64,000 nucleotides of DNA from Echinostoma caproni (lineage: Eukaryota; Platyhelminthes; Trematoda; Plagiorchiida; Echinostomatidae): positions 17,188 to 81,187 of the forward strand of contig UZAN01039563.1 of NCBI GenBank assembly GCA_900618425.1, in the 5' to 3' direction. Shown one piece after another: positions 13,952-26,289 of the stretch (position 1 is its first letter; each line of letters starts with the position of its first letter). The translations under genes and the position numbers were made by a program. The notes below the pieces were generated by a model. That model did not search any database and was not told where the DNA came from. It saw only the letters and a list, made by a program, of their open reading frames with translations.

Positions 13952-14809
13952 TTAATAAGTTCTGTGATTAATGACTCGGCAGAAATTAAAGATGCATGCA
14001 TGGATTGTCATCACTAAGCCACGACGGACAGTTTGAAAATCTTGTTTCAATAGACCGGGAAACACTACAAGGGAGCAGTAAAGTAAAATAGGGAGAACGC
14101 ATTGTTTAAGAAAAGAGAACAAGACGTTTTGGGGAGTGCGAAATTGTCTGAGCTTTCGGAGCTGAAAGGAGAGTCGCCGAAGTTTTCCCATACAGTTCTG
14201 AATGTGTATCGACCACCGAAGATTATTGCCAATGGTAACACTCAGATATTTGGCTGAGGTCACTCTAGACAAAAGGTTACTATTAAGGGTTATAGAGTCT
14301 GACGGGAATGTAGAGCGGGAAGAACTAAAAGTGCACTCCAAGCACTTGGATGTGTTAAGATTAGGGCCAGACTGGTTTGAAAACTGTTCTATCGGGGACA
14401 GATTTTCGGTGAAGGCAGAAAATTCCGAAGAAGAAGAAACGGTCTGACATAAAGCGAGATCGTCACCATACTTTTGGATATGAGCACACCGTGGAACTGG
14501 AAGATCACTAATGAAAGCAGAGAAAAAATACGGAGAGAGGACAGCACCTTGAAGCACACCAGAATTATTGACTAGAGGACTTGAGGTATTCCTGCCCAGC
14601 TTTGTGCACTGGGTTCTTTCAGTGAAATAGTCAGAAAGCCATGAAAGCAGCTGTCTGAGGGTGTCAAAATATTCAAGCCTATAAAGGAGGGTTGACCGGG
14701 ATACAGAATCAAAAGCAGACAAATAATCGAGAAAAACGCAACGAACCGATTTGGCAGAGCTGTTAAATGACTTGCTTATAAAATGAACCAGAGTAGACAC
14801 AGCATCCAA
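13952..14809 (-). pseudogene. LINE-A reverse transcriptase, palm to thumb region
   Basis: This is the longest frame in the window, 285 codons. It is the core of a non-LTR reverse transcriptase, which copies element RNA at a nicked chromosomal target. Motifs in order are FLDYLSAFD (residues 26-34, motif A with the first catalytic Asp), GVLQGAVLSPYFFS (84-97, motif B), YGDD (114-117, motif C, replacing the usual YADD), SKCLECTF (154-161), KYLSVTIG (187-194, motif E-like) and the thumb segment around ILLYC and FPGLL (about 240-255). The first Met is not a real start: the frame is an internal piece of ORF2, and the preceding part continues in another frame at 15054-14776. A full ORF2 in this group is around 900-1000 codons. 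It is flanked by stops and is not functional. Confidence 0.9.
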
Positions 14810-15905
14810 AGTGGATCTGTTGGGTTTAAACGCGAACTGAAGAGAATCGTGGGAATGGTGACAAGTAACTGTAAGTGACTCAAGATGGCTTTTTCAGTCA
14901 ACTTTAGAACTAAAGACGTCAATGCGGTGGGACAAAAAAGTCTTGCAAGAACGGTTGAGGATGAGGTCTTTGGAACAGGTATTCTGGTTACTAGTCGCCA
15001 GGAATCGGGGATCATCTGTGCAGAAAGAGACTCGTTGATGAGGGATGTTATCATAATAGTTGTAGGGGCTGCTTCAAACTCGGGAGACGCTGGAGAAGGA
15101 CCATCAGGGCCAGCAGATGACGATGGTTTGAAGGAATGTAGAAGCTTAAAAATTTCATCAATAGAAAAGGGAACAGATCAGAATTATAAACCTCACATGG
15201 TAAAGAGGGTATCTGGTCACCGTTAGATGGGTGAAGAAATGCAGCGTCAAGACTATTTACATCAACATCACTGTTCACGTTTTTCCTATTTGTCCGCAGA
15301 GAAGACGAATTCCGTGCCACAGAAGCTTTGTGTTTTTCGTTGGCAGGAGTTGGGAAGCGAACATCGTGTTTGAACGTGTAATCTCGGCCTTATTAAGTTA
15401 AAATAGTACTTTACGGCAGATGGATGGTAGGATTTATAGGATCGTTCCCTTTGCTTTCGTAGTGAGTTCAAGCTAGGAGATGCAATTTTGCCGTTGCAAA
15501 CAAACAGCGTTTCCATGGGACAGCAAAAATGGAAAATCGATTTCATCGTTTCAGTGAAAAGACTGACACAGTTAAGAAGTGATGAACAAGAACCAAGATT
15601 GGGCAACCGTTATGGAACGAAAGAAAAGAGAAATGCGGGTTGATGAAAAGTTACGGAGATGAAACCTTATCTGGTTTGATCGTATGAATGTTGGATATGC
15701 AGAGCGGGAGTATATCTTTGATCTTAAGAGGAGAACACAAGGATCACTGGCATCGACTGGGGCCATTCGTTTGAGAGAAAACAAACCTGGTGCTCTGGAC
15801 AATCAAAAGAGCTAATCCAAGCTTGATACTCTACAAAGTGGGATGGTTNTTACCCGGTCAAGTATAGAGCTGCCTCTGGTAGGAGAATGAGAGAAATCAG
15901 ACAAG

Positions 15906-18900
15906 CCAAAAAAAGCAGAGAGAATTGTGAAATTTCTCATTGCTTCAATTTAGACGGATACGTTACACCATCGTCATCGAAACAAATTACTCCAACACCC
16001 GATTTTATGGTTCTTCAAATATTTTTAGGAAATGGTCGTTCATCCGCTTGCTGAACTTCTACTCCTCTTTCCTCCGATCATGAAATTACGGTCTCTCGAT
16101 TTAGGGGCCATCTAAATTGAAATTTTTTCTGAGACTTAATATACCAAACTGTGGTTTTGCTCTGTAATGCTTTTTATCCCTTGAAGGACATTATTCAATT
16201 TATGATCTAGTTATATAATGTTTTTTGATGCATGATGCGCAAACAAAAAGACTGGATCTTCTCTGCAAAGAATCACGGAACTGGACCTTTTTTGCTGACT
16301 ATGGAGACGAATAAAACTACCTAAATTGCAACTGCGATAAATATCGCGGTTAGTGAACACCAGTCAAAATTTAATAGACTCCTACAGTAGACATCGGAAA
16401 ACATTACTGTCAGTTTGTGGCAGCTGAAACTTTATCCCTTCAGTTTCAAAGTCCTCTACTTTTTTACAGGAGTGGTCCATACAATTACTCTGAATACCTC
16501 AGCCAGGTCTCAAAACTAGCTCAGAGACGCAGGTGACTTTTGGCGCGAATCTGTGGCTCGTTTTCAACCCTGATTTTTCTCCAAAGTCACAATTCAACAC
16601 ATCTTCTCTCCCCACCCTTTCCCACGACTAAACTGCTTCTGCAATATGGTGAAAGAAATTGAGAACAACTTTGTTTTTTCTGTGTACAAAAATGACAATG
16701 ACCGCTAATTAGTCAATCGATTTCCCCGATTTTTCTATCGGTTTCAGCGAGACATTACCGACCACCCTTATGTGTTATAACCTTTTAACTCACAAGCATG
16801 GTGTTTTTCTCTTACTGGTATGAATTTATTGGATGAGCTACCCTGTCCTTCTTTTCATTTCTCGCGGAATAGGTAGAATGTGTTCATCTCCAGCTTAAAT
16901 TTAAAAGAATATAAAAGTGCGAAATTTATTTTAAAGGACAGCCATTCATCTTGACTCATAAATCGGTTTAAAAATTGGTTCCTAAATTATCTAGAAAAGT
17001 GTTGGCCTTTGCAGTTTAATGTGTGTGAAAAATTAAATTCTTTTGTGATGTTCGGAGAATACCAGGATTCATTTAAATTTATGGGTTCTGAACTAGAAGG
17101 TATTCCGATGCGACATCGGGCTAGAGTTTGAACGGTTCCACCGTCTGATCATGAATAACACACAATAAAGCGTTCACAGTGTTGCACAATTCGACTGCAA
17201 AAGTGATGTCACAATGCGAGGGGGCGTCAAGTTCAACTGAATGTCATTAAGGTAGACGTTGTAAGGTAGGATATTTGAGTGGCTTCATTGACCAACGTCA
17301 AGTAATCACTAAAATTTCCTCAGGTTTTTCCACTGAGATTAATCTTCAAGAGTAGGTTTGTAAATTATTTTTACGGTGAACTGTGGACATCGGTTTTCAG
17401 TGGCTTAGAGGCGGTAGTAAACTAGAGGTGGTAGAACTTGATTCATCAGTAAATCGTCCGAAGTAGACCAGTAAGACTGGTAATCTTCAGTGATAACACC
17501 ACTGGTGGCCAAGTGCGATGCTAATGCATTGGATCTGTCAATCAGAATAATTAGGCAAGTGTCTTGAGAGGTAAATATGCTTTGCGCACGAGAATTTGAT
17601 GTCCCAATTGTAAAAGCCGTGGTTTGGGCAGAAATGATAAATGTCCGTTCGGTTTAACAAGATGGCATGTTGCCATCCCAAGCGTGTTCATGTTTTTTAA
17701 GAGATCTATATTGTAGGGCTCTTGTCAAATCCCTGCTATCCTGATCATGGAGTGTAGCCATAAGATCTGAGAATGTGTTCCAAGACCCGATCATGTAATT
17801 AATACTCTGTTGTACCTACTGGGATGAAGTCACGTCTAAATAAGTACGGGTAAAATAAATTTTACTAGACTTACCAAGGTGAACGTTCTTTGGCTGCGGA
17901 CGGGTGCGCTTCCCGTTGCTTCTGATCTATGTTGCGTAGTAGACCTGGAGAAAAATAGATTAGGGTTTTTTCGAAATGAATTGACAACTTTACCGCTTTC
18001 CAATTCTAATTTTGACCGTACTTCTGAATATACTTCGCTGTGCTTATCTGCAAAGTGTTCGAGGCCAATATCTTTCTAAGTTTCATATAATAGAACCGTT
18101 TTGTTTGTTATGATGCCAACAGTACAAATTTGTTTGATCGTATTGAAAAGGGCAGGAACACAGACAAACGTTTACGTGCTATGAGTACAAACCATGCAGA
18201 AGGAATTTACGAGCTTGTTCAAATATATTTCTTGACATAGATTCTTCGAACGTCCAAGGGAATTCGAAGTCCACAAATCTAGAGTTGTTGTTTTTTTTGT
18301 TTTATTTAGGTACCATAATGATTTCCATGTTTGAATGCACCCGATTTTGGCCTATGTAATCTTTCCATGTCCCTAATATAGATAACATAATCGATTAATT
18401 TCCTGCTTAACAGAGCATGGGCTGTTCGCGAATTCTGAACCCAGAACTCCAGAAGTATGCATGACTGAATCCGGGAATGCTCATTCAAAAGGACTTTGTG
18501 TATGAACACTAATAAATTGGAAATAAGTCTTTTCTAGGAATCTTTGATTCACCCTCACTCACAGATAAGTCTCTAGAACTGTCCAACAAGCAGACCCACA
18601 TTCCAAAAATTGCCACCGTTCCACTGAGGAAGTTTATCCTCCTGCATTATGCAGTTACCCTTTTGTGCGGAAAACTCCGGACGTTTATCAAAATCTGTCT
18701 AATAAATATGTTACGTTTCAATCATTTAAGGACCCAGACCAAATTAGCTGTTCTCCAACTTCCAAAACAGGTCAATGGTAAGATTTTATTTAATTTCTCA
18801 TGAGTGAATGTTAGAACCAGCAATCACCGTATAGTTGAAAAAGGTTACACGTTCTGCTTCTCGAGGTCGGACCTCGTCCAAAGGTTGTGTTAATTGATTA

Positions 18901-20572
18901 GGTTGTGTTGTGTTTTACGAATCGTATTTAGCACGTTTAAATAGCTTTTCGGTTGTTCTTCCTACATTCTTGGGATGCCTAAGGTGTGTTTTACGTTGCT
19001 CGTCCAGTGACGATCCGGTATTTCGTGAGCAAACAGTCTGATCAAGCGGACAAAGTATGAAAGAATTCGTGCAACCAACTGCTTGTGTTTCAGGAAATAG
19101 ACATTTTGAAATAAATTGAACGGGTGATACTCCTGGAAATGCTATACGCCGCCAATTTTTCTGCCAGTTTGCTGCTGAACTCTTCATGTAATGGTCGACA
19201 AATGACACCAGACGGCTGTTTTCTTTTGGTTGGGACTATTTCGTATTTTACCAGCAGAGGCTCAAACCACAACAGTCATAGAAAACATATCATCGGTTGT
19301 TTTAGGAATTTGTACGGAATAAAAAAAATGAAATCTCTCAAATCTCAAAGCTTATACCGTGTTTGACAAAACCAGGATGTTATTCAGACTCACGGACAGC
19401 AACAAACAAATGAGAAAATCCTAGCATTTCAATGTTGACGAGGAAGAGGTTTGCATGGAAAGTAATACTGCTTGGCCATTTTTAAGCATGTATGTATTCC
19501 AATGTGTGCGTGTGTTACGATAGTTCATTACCCAACTACATTTCTGCGTTGTTTAGTCAAATTATTATTGACTAGCTTCTGGAAGGAACAGTGTGCATCC
19601 AGAACAATTCCAACTGATTGATGACTTCACTTCCGCAAATGGGTGTTTTGTCCAATGGAAAATGGGAAGGAATACAACGAAAAATACGCTGACAATTCAA
19701 GCATGGTGACAACTAAATTTATGCTTAGACACCATTGCTTTGTGGCGTTATTGTCAGGCTTAAGGCACTCAGTTGTTGCTTGATACAGTTCTGAAAGTTA
19801 GAGCACAAGATTTTAAAAAAATCAGAAAGGTGAGAAAGTATTTCTCACTGGTGTTTGGGGTTTGCTGAGTAAATGTGTATGTTTGCTTGTATTTCTTTGT
19901 TGATCTATGCTCAAAAAGGATAGAGTTGTAAATTCAATTTACCGGTTGGGTCGTAAGCTACACCATTATAACTTTTCAAAAAACGAGCTCGTGAAGCCAA
20001 GGATTTGAAAACCGATAAACGTACGATATGCTTACACCGGTTGTGCACTGCGATGAGCCAAACACCAGCAAATCGGCTCTGCGAATGACAAAGGGTAGCA
20101 CTGCGCTCAAGTCCGGACTCGATCGAATAAACAAGTCTCTTATTCCAGATGCATAATACCTTATTCCAGAAGACATCGTAGAAACAGGGCAACTTAAATT
20201 ATTCTCGGAATATTCCAATATAAACACTTGTAGGTTGCTTGAGAGCAGTAAATTTGTACAAGTTTCAAAAGGTCATGTTTTTCCTAAACATTAAACTAAT
20301 GCATTTATTTGAAGTAATTGAATACTTTGCTCAATCTCATGTTTGGATGACACGTTTTGCCATAATAATCAAAATGGAGAGAAAACACAACTAACAAATT
20401 ATGTTGTTTCACCGATGTTTTTTTTTACTTTAGAATCGTTTAGTAACATCAGTGTGATTCAAACTCGTACACGGTCGCCGCCTACGCCTTTTATCGCTCA
20501 CGATATATCAGCGGAGCTTTGAGACCATACCGATAACGTAAATGGAAAATTTACCCAGCCTTCAAAATTTAT
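15906..20572. other. Non-coding stretch, nothing recognised
   Basis: Only short frames occur, at most 97 codons (18915-19208, minus), with no domain I can name. There are no tandem arrays and no polymerase III boxes. A degenerate extension of the LINE-A endonuclease into the first 100 bases is possible but not demonstrable by eye. Confidence 0.5.
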
Positions 20573-20790
20573 TGGTTGGATTCTATGAGAAACCCGTCGT
20601 GGCGGCCAGTTTACGTATTATCTGGTGGAGTTCATGTATCTGTGTGTCTTGGATGAGTAAACCAAATGTGAAAAGAGCAGTGCTATCGGTGTGACCTCAC
20701 AGATCATTTGTTAGAACGCGCGTCGTGCAAAAGCGTACGCATGTCCACGCGTGGATTCGAGCCGTATTAAGACTATTCAACTTTTAGTAT
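20573..20790 (+). repeat. Degraded SINE1 copy
   Basis: It aligns by eye with the better-preserved SINE1 copy at 37340-37615. The shared blocks are an upstream CTGGTGGA-type segment, then ATGTGAAAAGAGCAGTGCTATCGGT, a tRNA-like domain beginning GACCTCA, a B box GGATTCGAGCC (20753-20763), and a downstream CTATTCAACTTTTAG that mirrors the GTGAAAAG segment. The A box is badly eroded. The copy ends directly where an RTE reverse-transcriptase fragment starts, so one element may have inserted at the edge of the other or the junction may be a deletion. Confidence 0.65.
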
Positions 20791-21776
20791 TTCGTCACCC
20801 GAGCAGGCTGGGTTTCGCACCGGTCGTGGATGCATCGATCAACTCTGTATCCTCTGACAGCTGCTAGAGCACCGTCATGCCTATCAAAGACCAACGATTA
20901 TTGTATTCTTAGACACCGCGAGTCCTTCGACTTTGTTAACAGGGGAGTACAATGGAACTGTTTGTTGGGGAATGAAGTACCAGAACAGTATGTTTGGATC
21001 CTCAGAGAGTTGTATCGTCATACCTCAGGTCGTGTTAAGATCTATGACCAGCTTTCGCCAGCCTTTACTGACTCCAGTGGAGTTCGAAAAGGCTGTCCTA
21101 TGTCCCCATTCCTCTTCAAATTTGTCATTGAGGATGTACTACAGAATACTTTATCCGGTCTAGCAAACGGTGGAGTTGAACTTCTCACAGGAAACAGAGT
21201 CCTTGAATTAGAATATACCAATGACATTGCCTTGCTGGGTGATAATATACAGGCAAATCAAAACGGTTTGAATCGCCTGGCGATAGATGTATTCAGGTAT
21301 AGTATGTGTTTTGCACCATCAAAGCAAAGTGCTTTTTCCAGAGTGGCAGGANCTCACTCTCTGTGGTTATCAGCTGGAAGTGGTTGAGAGCTTCAAGTAC
21401 TTCAGGAGCTCGATCGCACATGGCGGTGGTTTTGGGGAGGATATCACATCACGATTAGTGAAAGCTAGGGCAGCTTTCGCCAACCTGTGACACCTGTGGC
21501 ACCGCCATGACATCCGACTGTCTCTTAAGGGAAGGGTGCACATCGCCGCTGTTCGTGGCGTTCTGCTTTATGGTTACGAGACCTAGCACCTCCCGAATTC
21601 AGGATGCTAATCGACGTTCTATATTTAACCACCGATATCTCCGAAGCATTGCTCGTTTCTGGTGGTAATATTGGGTGAGTGATGACGAGCTTCGTCATCG
21701 TGTGTTGGGTGTAGATAGTCGTTCTCTAAAAGAGGTTATTGCTCTACACCGCCCCAATAGCTTGGTCACGCTTTGC
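20790..21776 (+). mobile_element. RTE-clade LINE fragment (reverse transcriptase), truncated at both ends
   Basis: The protein runs through several frames. EQAGFRTGRGCIDQ opens it at about 20.8 kb. A 185-codon frame (20830-21387) carries the palm, with SGVRKGCPMSP (residues 83-93, motif B) and YTND (129-132) in place of catalytic YADD. This is followed by SFKYFRSSIAHGGG and KARAAFANL (21287-21490), and then, in other frames, LSLKGRV, LLYGYET, NHRYLRSIAR and ALHR, which form the conserved thumb and C-terminal block of RTE elements such as the schistosome SR2 group. Loss of both active-site positions, frameshifts and a 5' start inside the RT show that it is dead. It runs straight into a CA/TA microsatellite. 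An ambiguous base lies at 21352. Confidence 0.9.
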
Positions 21777-21783
21777 GTGTGCA

Positions 21784-21812
21784 TACACACACACACATAT
21801 ATATATATATAA
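21784..21812. repeat. Compound microsatellite (AC)n(AT)n
   Basis: A run of AC dinucleotides passes into AT dinucleotides directly after the RTE fragment. The RTE frame continues into the first AC units (a LHR...HTHTH reading), so the array seems to have expanded inside or at the truncated end of the element. Confidence 0.95.
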
Positions 21813-24800
21813 ATCACTAGTAAAAAATCAAAGCTTTTATTTCCATGCTAAGCATTTATACATCACGAAAGCTGTTTAGTGTAAATATGTCAGCGGAGGC
21901 GGCATACGAATACAAATATTCGGATTGCATAAGGTCAGAAATTTGATAGCCAAAATAAACAGTCTGATTTGTCGTAGCACTTCATGATTTAGATCGTACA
22001 GGGTACTTGCTTAGATTTGTGCATTGCATGCTTTCTTTTATAAAATACTCAAGCACAGCGGTGGTAAGCGGAACAATGCTGGTGAACTAAAATTCAATCT
22101 GGCCATGTAAACTGCATTATCATCAAATTTTTTTAAACATAAGCATAAGTGACAGCTAATAGTCATATACTCAGGATAAAATTACCAGTAATCGGTCAAA
22201 ACACCGACACTGTTTGATTAGTTTGAGTATAAGCATTTACTGAACACGAGGGTAGGTGTGTGATATGAAGTTGACATATGTTTGGTAGAGGCCGAAACTT
22301 AATTTGAGTCGCCCAACTTATATGAATCACTTGTTCTGTTTCTGAAGCGATCAGTTTTTCATCAATTTTTGCACAGATGTAGCTAAACGACACTTTGATT
22401 GCACCCTTTTCCGTCACGGATTGCTTTGCGCGACCTGGTTTATTCTTCTATCGTCGACAAACAATTAGTACACGCTTTCGATGAGCCCGACTTTTCATTT
22501 AGCTCCGTCATGTTTTCATCTTTCTTTCTTTGTCCTTCTGCTGTAATTTGTAAATCATAATGAAAATATATCCACCAGTGGTATACAGCTTCTCTTGATT
22601 TAAGTGAACCTGGAACAATGGTAACATTATGTATAAAAGGTTCCTAATATTTTGAATGAAGGTATACTTCTAAGGGTCCACAAAACCGAAGCAAAAATCG
22701 ACTTTTTCAAACGAAAACCTCCAAGATTAGGATTTGAAATTGCACTCGGAATGTTTAGAAATAAATACGAAGCTTTGATATCGCTGTGAAGAAATCCTAT
22801 CACATATCAAAACTTTTCGCAGGATTATATGAAACGTTTTCTCACCAATAGTACATCCTTCGTTTACTGAATTTCTGAAGTTTTACGCCATCACGTGAGA
22901 CACAATAATTTAGTTTTGGGCTAAAAGTAGAATGTCTCAAGGTTACGAAGTGTCGTTGTCTTGTGGTCTGAATTCGGTCAGAACGGATTAGCGATTGAAT
23001 CACGTGATCCATGTTTGTTGGAAATATTTAACTTTAGGTTTATCCTAATGGGTTTATTTTCACCGCCGGAAGGAAATACCTAGTTGAATGTCAGAAACTT
23101 TGTTTAGACACAAATACGGTCAACTTCAAAGGTTTAGAATGAACGCTAACAGTACTCTCTTCACTCACGTGGATTGCTAAATGTCATTTTGATAATATAT
23201 TAGGTATTCCAGTCCAGGAAACTTTTTGGTACTTTTTCCATTATTCGCGTTCGTTTTACGACATGTATCTTTGTATGACTATCAGACAAGTAGTTAGTTT
23301 CTAGTTGATCTTGATCAACTCCTTACTATCGAGAGAATTATCACCTATGACATGGTATAGTTTGAATCCAATGTTGTGTTCACGTATTTCTAACAACCGT
23401 ATTCAATGAGTTTTATGAATAAATCTCTGCTATAAACAAGTTTTGAACAAATGTCCGTCTGTGGATGAACCCAATCTGAATGAATAAACATTTGGGGCGA
23501 ACAGATAGATCACATTTCTGCTGTCTCATTCGCAGACTTTTCTGTGTCCCTGAATCGGCGACCAGTACAGACTTGCGCATTCAGCTGATCCGTTCACAAT
23601 TTGATTTGATTCTGCCCATTGCAATGCATCCTGCATAAATCATTCCGTATCTTCCATTCCAGGTTTTGCAGTTTATTCACTTCTGGCTAGTTTGAATGTA
23701 ATATTGGAGTGAAGAGTCAGTATAGTATTTTTGTGGCTTAGCTTTTAGTAAGTAGACAATTGGAGAGAAAATGAAGATGCGCCAAATTTATCTTACTCTT
23801 TCTGGAGGATGAATGCTAAAAGCATTGAATAGAGTAGGTGTTCTGTATTCGAATCTCGATTCATCTTTGAAGCATACTGTCTTTATCTAGAACTGTGGAA
23901 AAGTCATGGGAACCCGGCGCTTTGGGACGTCCCGAGGCTTGGATTACCTCGCGGGTTTCCACCCTCAGGAGGCGGGTTTGTCTTTCTTTTTTCCTCCTCA
24001 GATTCCTGTCAAAATACGACAACACAGTGATAGGTGTTTATATCGTAACGTTGTTGTTGTTCAGTCTCAGTCAGTTTAGCGAAATTGGGAGGAAATTTGC
24101 TAAACCAACTGTCAGGAAGTCGGGACTTAGGTAAATAATTATGCAAAATAAGTTTTGGTGTAAGTTGCTTCGGCTTCTAACACTTTATTCTGGTGCTGAT
24201 TAATCGAACGAAGCATAGGGCATACGCAAAACCCACAATCACCGGGGTCAGTAGTGGCTTGGTTTTGGTCCGATCAGATTGCATGACAGGCCTTGTCACT
24301 ATCCTATAATTTGTCCGATATCTGTGTCACTTTCAGATTGCACATGCTGCGCTCACAGTTCTGTCTGTTCAATCGATATGGTCTAACAAGCTGACTGTTT
24401 TATTAGTTCGGTTTGCTCCCGTGTTTTGTTTGCTCAATTCACTTCCTGACAAATGGTGTCAGCTGGACTTGTTTGTTTTAATGAAAAACTACCTGTGCAA
24501 TGTTGGTCAATTGATCAGTCGATGATGCACAATGTGATAATTGTGTACTAGTGAAGATTATTTTTGGAGCAAACGAAGACGAAAGAGTTTTCACATTTCC
24601 GTGCCCCTAAAGTAAAAATGAAACGGTTCGAATGGTGAACTTGGGCTTGTTTTGGAAAAAGATGGCTGATATTACTCGGTTATTGTGTTGGGTTCTTGCA
24701 AAACAATAATCGAGGATGACGTGCCGTCGTGCAGTGTGATTGATGGGACAGAAAATGGGAGTCTAAACTGAATAAACGAACTTGCTATCAGCTCCCATCA

Positions 24801-26289
24801 TCTATCCCGTGTAGTACCACTTGGGTTGACATTATTGAAAAGTAGATCAGTTCCAGCCAATTTTGTCATAAAATTTTTCATGAAGTGAAATTCGAAAAAA
24901 TCCCAAATCAGAAAATGTTTGAAAATTCAGCATCTCACCGAACATAGAATTTTTGTTGACAAGCAAGGCGAAAAACAGTTTGAAAACATTTTGGGTAAAG
25001 TATGAAAATGGCTAAAACGTGCACTTTCCGGGGCCCATTTGTTGCTTCTGGTATACTTTGGTGATTTGCCAAGGTTATCCAAGTGACCATCTGTGATTAG
25101 CTGTTAGCACTGAATTGAGGAACAGATATATGACGTCCTCACTTCCATTGACTTTAGAACGGAAGACTAACGTTCCAGCTTTCCATCATAACAAGAGAGA
25201 CTTACTTAATATAATTGGAAAAAGGAATATGCTGTGGTTCAGGAAACCGTGGCTCGCAAGTAGGTAACGCTATGTTCCCTCACATCTCAATCTCTTTGTG
25301 AATTCCTAATTTTATCTCAACGCTCTTCAAGGATGTGGATGAATGAGCATTTGGACATGAAAAGTAACCCATCCAATCTGCGTCAAAAAGAAAACAAAAT
25401 AATCAAGGCTAGTTAAGTAGTGCTTAAATTATTAAATCCAAAAAGAAATCCGAGACAGGCAATTTCACTTACATTATCTCGAGGTACACGGTCAGGCAGG
25501 AAGGGGTGTGGTAATCAGCGTGGAAGTAGGCTTACAGCTCAGTAGGGAGAAAATCATGCATTCTGAAAGCCGTAATGCCAGAGAGAGTGATCTTTGACAG
25601 CAAGAATCATACAAACCAGGGCAGCATTATATCCGCAAGGAAGAGGTTGCAGTTAACGGGCAAGATTGGAACGAAGATCGAAGGAATTGGATCGTTTCAA
25701 TGTAACAGATGTTCATTACAAACGTCGTACATCAAAAGGTAGTACAGTTGCACCGTAGGTATACGACAATGCTACTGAAAAATTGAATATTGTAGTACAG
25801 GAAAAATTCTAAAGCAATCGTCCTTCTTCAAGGTGGGTGAGGGTTTTCGTAGAATGAATTAAAATTAGAGCCAGGTATGGAATTGCACTGTTGCTGTATT
25901 AGGATATATGTATAGGATAGAGTTGATATTTCGGTCGAGTTTGAGGATTTGACAGGACTTCCACGATTTTGGTATGTAGGCAATGTCCTCGTTCATGTGT
26001 TATCCTGTCGATAACAGTATCATAGTATCACAGAAGTACTTGAAAACAAAACAGTCAGCCAAAAGAACTCCATAAATGACGTTGAAACGGTATACGAGGA
26101 ACAGAGTGAAACCTTTTTCTTTTAGGCAGGGGATAAATATAGGGGAGGAGTGTCACCAGTGTTTAAGAATTCGAGAAATCACGAATTCAAGAATTATGTA
26201 ATATTTTCTGAGCATGTATATGTATGTATGATGGGCCGTAAGTCCTGGGAGATGACTTATTAGTGTAAGATAACGGAGGTTGAGTTCAA
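21813..26289. other. Non-coding stretch, nothing firmly recognised
   Basis: No frame exceeds 80 codons and none is recognisable. The stretch 25480-25760 could hold the eroded 3' part of LINE-D on the minus strand, but I found no motif to prove it. A weak B-box-like ATTCGAATCTC at about 23.85 kb has no matching A box. Confidence 0.5.

Larger units (their letters stand above)
13588..15905 (-). mobile_element. LINE-A: decayed CR1/Jockey-group non-LTR retrotransposon, 5' truncated
   Basis: Read on the minus strand, the element starts within the apurinic endonuclease. SPTRGSSILDRV (about 15.88 kb) is followed by a SDPCVLLLRSKIYS segment (about 15.73 kb) equivalent to the SDH-bearing end of the nuclease. 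A basic linker follows (15606-15286; RKQRERSYKSYHP), then the reverse-transcriptase N-terminus (15320-14776; SAQMIPDSWRLV and LVLKLTEKAILSHLQ) and the palm and thumb (14809-13952). A 3' region with KHL and ERVINEL-like C-terminal residues in shifted frames ends in the (ACAAAT)n tail at 13606-13588. Changes of frame occur near 15.57, 15.3, 15.05 and 14.8 kb, so it cannot make protein. It belongs to the same family as LINE-B (56690-58030). One ambiguous base lies in it at 15849. Confidence 0.9.

Noticed and set aside
14202..14447. Plus-strand frame within LINE-A, and likewise 14885-15226
   Set aside because: These are antisense shadows of the LINE-A reverse transcriptase, whose motifs are on the minus strand.
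23820..23880. B-box-like ATTCGAATCTCG suggesting a tRNA gene or SINE
   Set aside because: No A box lies at suitable spacing and no acceptor-stem pairing was found.
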